From Mesorhizobium sp. M2E.F.Ca.ET.219.01.1.1 (GTDB lineage: Bacteria > Pseudomonadota > Alphaproteobacteria > Rhizobiales > Rhizobiaceae), in contig NZ_SADT02000005.1 of the NCBI RefSeq assembly GCF_004016445.2, forward strand, positions 434,001-498,000: DNA of 64,000 nucleotides, given 5' to 3'. Positions 1 to 7,888 of the stretch are shown here, one piece after another. The number at the start of each line of letters is the position of its first letter. Positions within the stretch are counted from its first letter, which is position 1. The translations under genes were made by a program, and so were the position numbers. The notes beneath the pieces are model-generated. The model had not been told where the DNA came from. It made no database searches and saw only the letters and a list, made by a program, of their open reading frames with translations.

Positions 1-179
1 TCACGTTGATCGGCCAGGTCATCTATTTCCGCATCGGCCGCGAAGCGGTGATGCGCCGGATGGGTTGGCGCGAGATCGGCGACGAAGAAGCCGCCAAGGT
101 GGTGGCGGCCACGACCGACAACCTCAGGGCAATGCTGGCGGCGCGCAGGCCGGCCGCCGGCAAGAAGGGCAAATCATGA
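1..179 (+). CDS. TetR/AcrR-family regulator, CecR-like C-terminus (partial)
   Basis: Only the last 58 codons are present; the gene enters from the left edge. The frame is set by the TGA at 177-179, which overlaps the next ATG at 176. The tail is rich in Gly, Arg and Ala and ends in a basic GKKGKS stretch. It reads like the C-terminal effector domain of CecR/YbhH-type TetR repressors, and in E. coli that regulator heads an HlyD-ABC export operon of the same composition as the genes that follow here. The DNA-binding domain lies outside the window, so the family call rests on the tail and the gene order. A different TetR subfamily is possible. Confidence 0.6.
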   Translation, partial: TLIGQVIYFRIGREAVMRRMGWREIGDEEAAKVVAATTDNLRAMLAARRPAAGKKGKS

Positions 180-1129
180 GCTTTCTCTGTTCGCTGCCGC
201 TCGCGGCTCAGCTGTTCGGCGCCTGCGCGCCGGCGGCGCCCCTCGCCGTCGGTTATGTCGAGGGCGAATATGTGCTGATGGCGCCGATCGAAGTGGCCCA
301 GGTGGCGACGGTGACGGTGAGGCGCGGCGACCGCGTCGAGACCGGCGCGGCGGTGGCGACGCTCGAGGATGCCGACGCCAGGATCGAGGTGGCGCAGGCC
401 GAGGCCGCGCTCGCGCAGGCGCAGGCGCAGCTTGCCGATTTGCAGGTCGGCAAGCGTGCCGAGGAAATCGCGGTGCTGAAGGCCGAGGTCGACATGGCGA
501 AAGCCCAGGCCGCCGACGCCAAGCGCAAATATGACCGCGCCAGCGACCTCTACAAACGCGGCACCGGCACGCAGGCCGACTACGACACCGCCTCTGCCTC
601 GCTGGAGACCGCCAATGCCCAGGTCGGGCAGGCGGAGGCCAACCTCGCCGTCGGCAACCTGCCGGCGCGGCCGGAAACCATCAAGGCCGCCGACAACCAG
701 GTCAAGCAGGCGCAGTCGGCCCTGCGGCAGGCTGAGTGGCGGCTGTCGAAACGGGTGCTGACCGCGCCCTCGCCCGGCCGCGTTAACGACGTCATCCGCA
801 ATCCCGGCGACACGGCCGGGCCGACCGCGCCGGTGATCTCGATGCTGCCGGACGGCGCCGTGAAGCTCAGCGTCTATGTGCCGGAACGCGCGTTTTCGTC
901 GGTCAAGGTCGGCACCGAGCTCAACGTCCACTGCGACGGATGCGGGGCGGGGCTGAAGGCGCGCGTCAGCTATGTCTCGCCCGATCCGGAATTCACGCCG
1001 CCGGTGATCTACTCGCTCGAGAACCGGCAGAAGCTGGTCTATCTCGTCGAGGCGCGGCCGGAGGGCGATGCCGGGCCGTTGCAGCCCGGCCAGATCGTCG
1101 ATGTCGATCTCGCGGATATCGGGCAATGA
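176..1129 (+). CDS. HlyD-family periplasmic adaptor (YbhG-like)
   Basis: This 317-residue membrane fusion protein should link an inner-membrane ABC exporter to the outer envelope. The N-terminus is a short hydrophobic leader ending near Cys17. The context LFGAC is only an approximate lipobox, so it may be a lipoprotein or a cleaved/anchored protein. A biotinyl-lipoyl-like half (about 35-65) is followed by a long Ala/Gln/Glu-rich coiled-coil hairpin (about 70-200), the second lipoyl half containing TAPSPGRV, and a beta-barrel region. The ATG at 176 was chosen because it overlaps the regulator's stop (ATGA); an in-frame start at 65 would run through that gene. Its own stop overlaps the ATPase start by 4 bp, indicating translational coupling. 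Confidence 0.88.
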   Translation: MSFLCSLPLAAQLFGACAPAAPLAVGYVEGEYVLMAPIEVAQVATVTVRRGDRVETGAAVATLEDADARIEVAQAEAALAQAQAQLADLQVGKRAEEIAVLKAEVDMAKAQAADAKRKYDRASDLYKRGTGTQADYDTASASLETANAQVGQAEANLAVGNLPARPETIKAADNQVKQAQSALRQAEWRLSKRVLTAPSPGRVNDVIRNPGDTAGPTAPVISMLPDGAVKLSVYVPERAFSSVKVGTELNVHCDGCGAGLKARVSYVSPDPEFTPPVIYSLENRQKLVYLVEARPEGDAGPLQPGQIVDVDLADIGQ

Positions 1130-2046
1130 ACGCCATCGACGTCCGCGGCCTGGTCAAGCGCTTCGGCGACAAGACGGTCGTCGATCATGTGACGATGACG
1201 GTCGCCGAAGGCGAGATCGTCGGCTTCCTCGGGCCGAACGGCTCGGGCAAGACAACGACCATCCGCATCATGTGCGGGCTGCTTACGCCGGACGAGGGCG
1301 ACGGCACGGTGCTGGGCTTCGACATCCGCACCGACGCGCTCAAGATCAAGCGCGAGGTTGGCTACATGACGCAGAAATTCTCGTTCTACGAGGATCTGAC
1401 GATCGGCGAGAATCTTGAATTCGTGGCGCGGCTCTACCGGCTGAAGCCGGTCGAGCAATATGTGGCGAGGACGCTGGAAGAGCTCGGCCTGGCGAGCCGC
1501 CGCAACCAGCTGGCCGGCACGCTTTCCGGCGGCTGGAAGCAGCGGCTGGCGCTGGCCGCCTGCATCATGCACAAGCCGAAGCTGCTTCTGCTGGACGAGC
1601 CGACGGCCGGCGTCGACCCCAAGGCGCGGCGCGAGTTCTGGGATGAGATCCATCGCCTCGCCGGCGGCGGCCTGACGGTGCTCGTCTCCACCCACTACAT
1701 GGACGAGGCGGAGCGCTGCCACCGCATCAGCTACATCTCCTACGGCAAGATGCTTGCCACCGGCACGGTCGACGAGGTGGTGAGGAATGCCGGGCTGACC
1801 ACCTTCGTGCTGCATGGGACGGGGCTCGACCAGGTGGCCCAGGCGCTGCAGGGGCGGCCGGGCGTCGACCAGGTGGCGCCGTTCGGCGCAACGCTGCATG
1901 TCGTCGGCTCTGACAAGGCTGCGCTGGAAAAGGCGCTCGCCGACGTCGAGAAGGAGCACAAGGACGTGACGGTGACGCCGGGCGAGACCAGCCTCGAGGA
2001 TGTGTTCATCCAGTTCATGTCCGGCTCGAAGGACAATATGGCATGA
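1126..2046 (+). CDS. ABC transporter ATP-binding protein (YbhF-like, single domain)
   Basis: This 306-residue ATPase energises the export complex encoded by the flanking genes. All nucleotide-binding motifs are visible: Walker A GPNGSGKT (36-43), Q-loop Gln83, signature LSGGW (133-137), Walker B LLLDE (154-158) and switch His190. The C-terminal ~80 residues form the accessory domain seen in DrrA/CcmA-type exporters. The ATG at 1126 overlaps the adaptor's stop, and the gene ends in a 4-bp overlap with the permease. E. coli YbhF is about twice as long with two fused ATPase domains, whereas this is one domain, so it probably works as a homodimer. Confidence 0.93.
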   Translation: MNAIDVRGLVKRFGDKTVVDHVTMTVAEGEIVGFLGPNGSGKTTTIRIMCGLLTPDEGDGTVLGFDIRTDALKIKREVGYMTQKFSFYEDLTIGENLEFVARLYRLKPVEQYVARTLEELGLASRRNQLAGTLSGGWKQRLALAACIMHKPKLLLLDEPTAGVDPKARREFWDEIHRLAGGGLTVLVSTHYMDEAERCHRISYISYGKMLATGTVDEVVRNAGLTTFVLHGTGLDQVAQALQGRPGVDQVAPFGATLHVVGSDKAALEKALADVEKEHKDVTVTPGETSLEDVFIQFMSGSKDNMA

Positions 2047-3179
2047 ACGCGGTCTTTTCCTTCGCCAGGCTTGGCGCGCTGCTCATCAAGGAGTTCATCC
2101 AGATGCGGCGCGACCGCATCACCTTCGCCATGATGCTGGGCGTGCCCTTGATGCAGCTCGTGCTGTTCGGCTTTGCGATCAACAACGACCCGAAGAGCCT
2201 GCCGGCGGCGCTGGTGGCGACCAGCAGCGATCCCTATACGCGGGCGATGGTCTCGGCGCTGCAGACCACCGGCTACTACCGCTTCGACCATGTCGCGCAA
2301 AGTGCCGAGGAGGCCGAGTTCCTGATGGCGCGCGGCGACGTCTCCTTCGTCGTCACTATTCCCGCCGATTTCGCGCGCCGCGTCGAGCGCGGCGACAACC
2401 CGCAGATCCTGATCGAGGCCGACGCCACCGACCCGTCCGTCGCCAGCGGCGCCATCTCCACGCTCAGCACCGTTGCCGGCCAGGCGCTGCTGAGAGCCCA
2501 GGGCACCCAGGACGCGGCCAGGGAGGCGGCGCGCGGCCAGCTCGATGTCGTCGTGCACCGGCGCTACAATCCCGAAGGCGTCTCGCAATACAACATCGTG
2601 CCCGGCCTGCTCGGCGTCATCCTGCAGATGACCATGGTGATGATGACGGCCATGGCGCTGACCCGGGAAACCGAGCGCGGCACGATGGAAAACCTTTTGG
2701 CCATGCCCTCGAGCCCGCTGGAGATCATGCTGGGCAAGGTGCTGCCTTACCTCGTGGTCGGCGCGGTGCAGGTGGTGGTTGTGCTGGTGGCGGCGAAGCT
2801 GCTGTTCGGCATCCCCTTCGTCGGCAGCCTGACGCTGCTGCTCTCCTCGGTGCTGGTCTTCGTGCTTTCGCTGGTGCTGCTCGGCTATACGATCTCGACC
2901 ATGGCCCGCTCGCAAATGCAGGCCATGCAGCTGACCTTCTTCTTTTTCCTGCCGTCGCTGCTGCTCTCCGGCTTCATGTTCCCCTATCGCGGCATGCCGG
3001 GCTGGGCGCAGAGCCTTGGCGAGATCTTTCCGCTGACGCATTTCCTGCGCATCACCCGCGCGGTCATGCTGAAGGGCGCCGAGCTGCCGGCGGTGGCGAC
3101 GGAAATCGGCTGGCTGGCGGTGTTCGTGGGTCTGTTTGCCGGGTTCGCGCTGGTGCGGTTCAGGCGGACTCTGGACTGA
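2043..3179 (+). CDS. ABC-2 type permease (YbhS/YbhR-like)
   Basis: This 378-residue inner-membrane subunit completes the exporter. It has one N-terminal membrane segment (about 27-46), a large periplasmic loop (about 50-175), and five further hydrophobic segments containing the conserved ETERGTMENL region typical of ABC-2 permeases. The ATG at 2043 overlaps the ATPase stop. E. coli has two permease genes (ybhS, ybhR), but only this one is present before the strand switch, so a homodimer is likely. The substrate is unknown; related systems export cationic drugs and other xenobiotics. Confidence 0.9.
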   Translation: MNAVFSFARLGALLIKEFIQMRRDRITFAMMLGVPLMQLVLFGFAINNDPKSLPAALVATSSDPYTRAMVSALQTTGYYRFDHVAQSAEEAEFLMARGDVSFVVTIPADFARRVERGDNPQILIEADATDPSVASGAISTLSTVAGQALLRAQGTQDAAREAARGQLDVVVHRRYNPEGVSQYNIVPGLLGVILQMTMVMMTAMALTRETERGTMENLLAMPSSPLEIMLGKVLPYLVVGAVQVVVVLVAAKLLFGIPFVGSLTLLLSSVLVFVLSLVLLGYTISTMARSQMQAMQLTFFFFLPSLLLSGFMFPYRGMPGWAQSLGEIFPLTHFLRITRAVMLKGAELPAVATEIGWLAVFVGLFAGFALVRFRRTLD

Positions 3180-3254
3180 AATCACGGAAAAATCTTGCGC
3201 GCAAAAGCCGAAGGCTGGCGCGAAGGAACGCGATGCTTCCCGCGTGCAGCGCCT

Positions 3255-4232
3255 CTACGCCGCCGCCATGATCCCGGCATAGGTGCTGAAATCGACATTG
3301 CCGCCGGACAGCACGACCGCCACGCATTTGCCGGCGAGGTCGATCTCGCCGGAGGCGAGCGCGGCAAAGGCGACGCAGCCGCCGGGCTCGACCACCAGCT
3401 TGAGATGGGCCATGGCGTCGCGCATGGCCTGCGCCGCTGCCTTGTCGGAGACGGCGATGGCGCCGGCGAGATTCTTGCGGTTGATCTCGAAGGTGATGGC
3501 GCCTGGCTCGGCGGTGAGCAGCGCATCGCAGATCGAGCTGTGGCCGGGATCGTTCGCGACCCTTTCGCCCTTGGCCAGCGAGCGGCGCGTGTCATCGAAA
3601 TGCTCCGGCTCGACCGCCCAGACTTGCGTGTTCGGCGAGGCGTCCTTGACCGCGACCGAAATGCCGCTCGACAGGCCGCCGCCGCCACAAGGGATGACGA
3701 CGGCGTCGAGCGCCACGCCGAGCGCCTTCGCCTGCCGCATCAATTCCAGCCCGATCGTGCCCTGGCCGGCGATGATGGCCGGATCGTCGAAGGGCGGCAC
3801 CAGCGCCATGCCTTGCTCGATATAGGGGCGCACGACCGTCATGCGATCCTCCTTGAAACGGTCGAACGTCACCACCTCGCCCCCCATCTTGCGGACATTG
3901 CCGATTTTCATCGCCGGCGCGTCGGCCGGCATGGCGATGACCGCCTTGACGCCGAACATCGCGGCCGACGCCGCCACCCCCTGCGCATGGTTGCCGGATG
4001 AGAAGGCGACGACGCCGCGGCTGCGCTCTTCCTCGCTCAGCGTCGACAATTTGTTATATGCGCCGCGGATCTTGAAGGAGCCGGTGCGCTGCAGCGTCTC
4101 CGGCTTGAACAGGATGCGGCCGCCATGGCGCCTGTTGATCTCGGGCGATTCGATCAGCGGCGTCTCGACGATCAGGCCGGAAAGCCGCGCGGCGGCGGCG
4201 CGGATGTCTGAGATGCCGGGCAGGGTGGTCAT
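3255..4232 (-). CDS. Threonine/serine dehydratase (PLP type II)
   Basis: This 325-residue cytoplasmic fold-type II PLP enzyme probably deaminates threonine or serine to the 2-oxo acid. The PLP lysine lies in GSFKIRGA (Lys54), SSGNHAQG binds the cofactor phosphate side, and a glycine loop PCGGGGLSSG follows. It has no C-terminal ACT regulatory domain, so it resembles catabolic dehydratases rather than feedback-inhibited IlvA. The start MTTLPG at 4232 was chosen over an in-frame ATG at 4277, because homology-like sequence begins there. It converges on the exporter operon. Serine racemase activity cannot be excluded from sequence alone. Confidence 0.88.
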   Translation of the reverse strand: MTTLPGISDIRAAAARLSGLIVETPLIESPEINRRHGGRILFKPETLQRTGSFKIRGAYNKLSTLSEEERSRGVVAFSSGNHAQGVAASAAMFGVKAVIAMPADAPAMKIGNVRKMGGEVVTFDRFKEDRMTVVRPYIEQGMALVPPFDDPAIIAGQGTIGLELMRQAKALGVALDAVVIPCGGGGLSSGISVAVKDASPNTQVWAVEPEHFDDTRRSLAKGERVANDPGHSSICDALLTAEPGAITFEINRKNLAGAIAVSDKAAAQAMRDAMAHLKLVVEPGGCVAFAALASGEIDLAGKCVAVVLSGGNVDFSTYAGIMAAA

Positions 4233-4512
4233 GGTGGCCCTCGTGATCTGAGTGCATCCATGGTGCACGCAAACCAAGGCGGCGCGCCAACGAAAAAATG
4301 TGATGGAGACAAGGTTTGGCGATGATGGCGACCGCGGCCATCATCTTCGTTGGGAATTTGGCTACGCCAATCCCAAAAGGCTGACGCTTTCCCGGGTCGC
4401 ACTCGCTGGGCTTGTCTTGATACTGGGTGAGAAGGCGCTGTGGCTGAAGGTGGCGCCGGGCGGAGCGGGCGCTGTTGGCGCGACCTATGCGATTAGCCGA
4501 GTCGCCTATCCC

Positions 4513-4670
4513 TTCGTCATACTCGGGCTTGACCCGAGTATCCATGCCGTGACCTTGCGGTGCGCGCGACGGTGCAGAATTCTGTAACCGTTGCAACGCC
4601 TTAGCGTCACGGCATGGATTCCAGGGTCTGCGCGCGTCGCTTCGCTCCTTGCTCCGCCCTGGAATGACGA
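4513..4670. repeat. Palindromic intergenic repeat, family E copy 1
   Basis: An imperfect long palindrome lies in the otherwise empty 4233-4716 gap. It opens with a CGTCATnCTCGGG-like arm and closes with CTGGAATGACG, and it has an inner pair around CCATGCCGTGACC and GTCACGGCATGG. The core GCGTCGCTTCGCTCCTTGCT recurs in the copies at 35851 and 37806. It has no open frame resembling its neighbours. Nothing else is visible in this gap. Confidence 0.75.
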
Positions 4671-4716
4671 TTGGGAATGTGGCCACGGCCAATCGCTGCC
4701 ATGCGAACCGCCCGCC

Positions 4717-5040
4717 TCACCCCAGCAGCGTCGGTGCCCGCTTTTTGCCGCCGAGCTTGCGCCAGGTGTTGAAGCGGTGGGTGGCGGCGGCGAAGGATAT
4801 CTTCATCTGCTGGGAAACCGTGTAGCGCGACTTGCCTTCGTCGAACATGCGGTAGCAGCACTCGGCACCCTCCTCGGTCAGCTTGCCGTCCGGCGTCTTG
4901 TTGTGCGGGTTGGCCGGATCGAATTTCTCGAGCTGTTCCTCGACCAGGCCCTTCAGGCGCTGCAGGTCGGCCTCGATGCTGGCGATGAGATCGAGCACCG
5001 GTTTGGCGTCGAATGCGTGCGGCGGCTTCTTCTCCGTCAT
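4717..5040 (-). CDS. Conserved-looking hypothetical protein
   Basis: The 107-residue product is soluble and charged. The N-terminal third is helical with acidic and leucine heptad character (LDLIASIEADLQRLKGLVEE). The C-terminal part, from YTVSQQMKISFAAATHRFN, has the spacing of a helix-turn-helix and ends in a basic tail. A nucleic-acid-binding role is therefore possible but unproven. Codon use matches the chromosome. It stands alone between a family E repeat and the divergent mbfA promoter. I do not recognise a named family. Confidence 0.65.
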   Translation of the reverse strand: MTEKKPPHAFDAKPVLDLIASIEADLQRLKGLVEEQLEKFDPANPHNKTPDGKLTEEGAECCYRMFDEGKSRYTVSQQMKISFAAATHRFNTWRKLGGKKRAPTLLG

Positions 5041-5162
5041 TGCGTTGGTCTCCTTCGATTTCGGCTGTCGCGTCTATATAGGCTAACATTCGGCAATAAT
5101 GAAGAGTCGGTCCGATCACGCTCTGGTCATCCATTTTCGCGCGCGGCCCGTGGCGTTCGCAA

Positions 5163-5207
5163 TTGACGTTGGACGCTTGAAACCATAGTTTAGAATCATT
5201 CTAAACT
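5163..5207 (+). promoter_or_regulatory. mbfA promoter with Irr-type iron control element
   Basis: A perfect 21-bp palindrome occupies 5187-5207: arms AGTTTAGAAT and ATTCTAAACT around a central C. The inner part matches the rhizobial iron control element pattern TTTAGAA-N3-TTCTAAA bound by Irr. A candidate promoter fits: -35 TTGACG at 5163-5168, 17-bp spacer, -10 TAGTTT at 5186-5191. The element would then cover the -10 box and transcription start, which predicts repression by Irr when iron is low. The palindrome ends only 14 nt before the mbfA ATG. Confidence 0.88.
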
Positions 5208-5221
5208 AGAGTGATCCCATC

Positions 5222-6205
5222 ATGCTTTCCCGTGTTTTCGGCTTCGGCCGCCGTTCCTTCGATTCACTGTCGGAGCAGGAGATCCTGGCGCTGGCGATCT
5301 CCTCCGAGGAGGATGACGGGCGCATCTACCGCGCCTATGCCGATGGCCTGGCGCAGGATTTCCCGCAATCGGCCAAGGTGTTCGAGGCGATGGCCGAGGA
5401 GGAGGACGGCCATCGCGACTCGCTGATCGAGCTTCACCGCAGGCGCTTCGGCGACCGCATTCCGCTGATCCGGCGCGAGCATGTGAGGGGCTATTACGAG
5501 CGCAAGCCGGACTGGCTGGTGCGGCCGCTCGGCATCGAGCATGTGCGCCGGCAGGCCGAGGATATGGAGCGGCAGGCCTACCGCTTCTATGTCGAGGCCG
5601 CCAAGCGCACCACCGACGCCTCGACGCGCAAATTGCTCGACGATCTCGCCTTGGCCGAGCAGGGCCATGAGAGCTCGGCGCATGAACTGGAGCAAACCCA
5701 TGTTCCCGGCGAGGTCAAGGCCGAGGAAGCGAGCGCCGAGCAGCGCCAGTTCATCCTCACCTATGTGCAGCCGGGCCTGGCCGGACTGATGGACGGCTCG
5801 GTGTCGACGCTGGCACCGATCTTCGCCGCCGCTTTTGCGACCCATGCGACATTCCAGACCTTCCTCGTCGGCCTCGCCGCCTCGATCGGCGCCGGCATCT
5901 CGATGGGCTTCACTGAGGTGGCCTCCGACGACGGCAAGCTTTCGGGACGCGGTTCGCCGGTCAAGCGTGGCTTGACCGTCGGCATCATGACGACGCTGGG
6001 CGGGCTCGGCCACGCGCTGCCCTACCTCATCCCCTATTTCTGGACGGCAACGATCGTCGCGGCTGTGGTGGTGTTCTTCGAGCTCTGGGCGATCGCCTTC
6101 ATCCAGAACCGCTACATGCAGACGCCCTTCTGGCGCGCCGCCTTCCAGGTGGTGCTGGGCGGCGCGCTGGTGTTCGGGGCGGGCGTGCTGATCGGCAACG
6201 CCTAG
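5222..6205 (+). CDS. mbfA: Membrane-bound ferritin A, iron exporter
   Basis: The 327-residue protein fuses an N-terminal ferritin-like (erythrin/rubrerythrin-type) four-helix domain (about 15-165) to a C-terminal VIT1/CCC1-type membrane domain (about 180-327). The ferritin half carries metal-ligand-like motifs such as EEDDGRIY, AEEEDGHRD and LALAEQGHE. The membrane half has five hydrophobic segments with the conserved MDGSVSTLAP and GFTEVASD loops. MbfA of Agrobacterium and Bradyrhizobium exports iron and protects against iron and peroxide stress, and it is repressed by Irr. The Irr box directly upstream supports the same role here. Confidence 0.94.
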   Translation: MLSRVFGFGRRSFDSLSEQEILALAISSEEDDGRIYRAYADGLAQDFPQSAKVFEAMAEEEDGHRDSLIELHRRRFGDRIPLIRREHVRGYYERKPDWLVRPLGIEHVRRQAEDMERQAYRFYVEAAKRTTDASTRKLLDDLALAEQGHESSAHELEQTHVPGEVKAEEASAEQRQFILTYVQPGLAGLMDGSVSTLAPIFAAAFATHATFQTFLVGLAASIGAGISMGFTEVASDDGKLSGRGSPVKRGLTVGIMTTLGGLGHALPYLIPYFWTATIVAAVVVFFELWAIAFIQNRYMQTPFWRAAFQVVLGGALVFGAGVLIGNA

Positions 6206-6310
6206 AGCATGTCTCCTGAAAGTGGGAACCGGTTTCGGGATAAAGACATGCGTAAAAATCAAAAACCTCAAACGCATGGAGCGAATCTGAAAGATCGCGA
6301 CGCGCTTTAG
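6206..6310. repeat. Intergenic repeat family A, copy 1
   Basis: This ~105-bp element starts AGCATGTCTCC and ends GATCGCGACGCGCTTTAG. It has inner inverted arms CATGTCTCCTGAAAG...AAAGACATG and GCGCATGGAGCG...CGACGCGC. Other copies are at 23965-24066 and 59750-59855. Here it begins one base after the mbfA stop and runs directly into a family B element. It sits between convergent genes and may act as a transcript-end hairpin. Confidence 0.85.
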
Positions 6311-6407
6311 AGCAATTCCAGGAAAAGTGTGAGCGGTTTTCCGTCCGGAATTGCGTAAAAACAAGGAGGTAGGCGGTTCGCCGTTTCCGTGAAACGGTGA
6401 ACCGCGC
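6311..6407. repeat. Intergenic repeat family B, copy 1
   Basis: A ~100-bp element begins AGCAATTCCAGGAAAAGTG and contains GTTTTCCGTCCGGAATTGC, so CAATTCC and GGAATTG pair. A second hairpin, TTCGCCGTTTCC...GGTGAACCGC, closes it. Further copies are at 21452, 48314 and 58553. It is fused end to end with the family A copy. Confidence 0.85.
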
Positions 6408-6418
6408 TGCGCCGCGCC

Positions 6419-7579
6419 CTACTGCGTCAGCACCGTATCCGACGGGCGCTGGTTGTAGTCGCACTTGCCGGTGGTGGTGTAGAAGAAGTCGGCGTTGCTG
6501 ACATTGGCCGGCACCGGGTTGCCGCCGTCTTCCCAGGCCTGGTACCCGGTCTGGCCGCAGGGCACCGCGGTGAAGATGTTGACGTTCTGGCCGGTCGCCA
6601 CCTCCGGCATGTTGGTGTCGCTGTCGCCGATATAGAGTCGGTTCGAGGTGGCGGGATCGTTCGACTTCAGCACCTTCGGATTGCCCGAGGGCACATCCAT
6701 CTCGAGATAGAGCTGGTCCATCTGGCTGACGTCGATCACAGCGCCGGCGCCGTTGGCGGGGTAGAAGGTGTCGGCGCAGGTCGTCACATATCTCTTGCCG
6801 TTGCTGTCGGTCTGGGTGATCGCTCCGGTGGGCAGGCTGTTGAAGTTCTTGACCGTCTTGGTCGTGCAGGCCTGTTGCTGGACCACTGTGCTGGTGGAGC
6901 CGTTGATGGTGCTCACCGTAGTCGTGCCGTAGCCCTTCGGATCGCCGAAGCCATTGTAGGTGTAGCTGATCGTCATCAGCGGCTTGGCCACTGTGTCGCC
7001 GAACTTGGTGCCGTAGAGGTACATGGTTTTGTTCCAGTAACCTGACACCTTCGTCACCTTAAAGGTGGACTGCACCAGCGCCGGCGTCTTGCGCACCGCG
7101 GAGGCGACGCCGACCTGCACCGTGTTGATGCGGGCGATCTGCATGAAATTGGTCGGCATCGGATAGCTGGCCGTGGCGCCGAAGGTCGCCGAGCCGTCGG
7201 CGGCGACATTGACGCTGGTGAGCGTCGCCGTGCCTTGCCCGCTATTGGCCACATAGGCCTGCTGCAGCGACGTCTGCCGGTCGGCAAAAGCCGTGGTGGT
7301 GGGCAGCGTGGTGATCGATATGATCGCGGCGTCGAGCGCGTTCTGCATGTCGCTGCGGGTCGTCACCGCCGAGGTGTAGTCGACCGAAAAGCCGACCGCC
7401 GTCACCAGCGGGATCGTCAGCAGTACCATCATCGGCATCATCGAGCCGTCGCGGCTGGCGAGGAAGCGCCTCGCCGCTCCGGCCACCCCGGCCGGGCTGG
7501 ACTTCTGGACTGAACTGGGCATTCTTGGGGCCTTCATCATCGCGACATCGAGCCGGTTTACCATCCGGGCGCGAAGCAT
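6419..7579 (-). CDS. TadE/TadG-like pilus assembly protein
   Basis: The protein is 386 residues from the first ATG. One membrane segment follows a basic leader (about 47-66, MMVLLTIPLVTAVGFSVDY). The motif preceding it, RFLASRDGSMM, and the Ser/Thr-rich extracytoplasmic tail are typical of TadG-like pseudopilins, which assist Flp/Tad pilus assembly. The secreted part has several cysteines and no recognisable von Willebrand A domain. Start choice is uncertain: ATGs at 7579, 7564 and 7540 all lack a strong ribosome site. No other tad gene is nearby, so it is an orphan copy. Confidence 0.72.
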   Translation of the reverse strand: MLRARMVNRLDVAMMKAPRMPSSVQKSSPAGVAGAARRFLASRDGSMMPMMVLLTIPLVTAVGFSVDYTSAVTTRSDMQNALDAAIISITTLPTTTAFADRQTSLQQAYVANSGQGTATLTSVNVAADGSATFGATASYPMPTNFMQIARINTVQVGVASAVRKTPALVQSTFKVTKVSGYWNKTMYLYGTKFGDTVAKPLMTISYTYNGFGDPKGYGTTTVSTINGSTSTVVQQQACTTKTVKNFNSLPTGAITQTDSNGKRYVTTCADTFYPANGAGAVIDVSQMDQLYLEMDVPSGNPKVLKSNDPATSNRLYIGDSDTNMPEVATGQNVNIFTAVPCGQTGYQAWEDGGNPVPANVSNADFFYTTTGKCDYNQRPSDTVLTQ

Positions 7580-7636
7580 GCCCTAAAGCGGTGCATGAAT
7601 GTTTAAGCGCATTTGAATGTTTCGTGAGCGGGATAC

Positions 7637-7840
7637 AGCTGATCTCCCCCCTTGCGGGGGAGATGCCCGGCAGGGCAGAGGGGGGTGCTGTCCCGCCAAC
7701 ATTTCTGTCGACACGACTACCCACGCCCGAATATTCACCTGAGGCTGAAAAGGTCGAAAAAACACTGGATCAAAGCAGGCGATCCGTCACACCCCCCTCT
7801 GGCCTGCCGGCCATCTCCCCCGCAAGGGGGGAGATCAGCT
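7637..7840. repeat. Family D inverted-repeat pair
   Basis: Two arms face each other. AGCTGATCTCCCCCC...GGGGGAGATGCCCGGC starts at 7637. CTGCCGGCCATCTCCCCC...GGGAGATCAGCT ends at 7840. The outer ends AGCTGATCTCCCC and GGGGAGATCAGCT are perfect inverse complements. The unique 90 bp between the arms has no gene. The element fills most of the gap before lepA. Confidence 0.8.
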
Positions 7841-7888
7841 AACCCCCGCCGCTTGCCCCTCAACCCCGCCCCTGCTAAAGCGCGCCGC

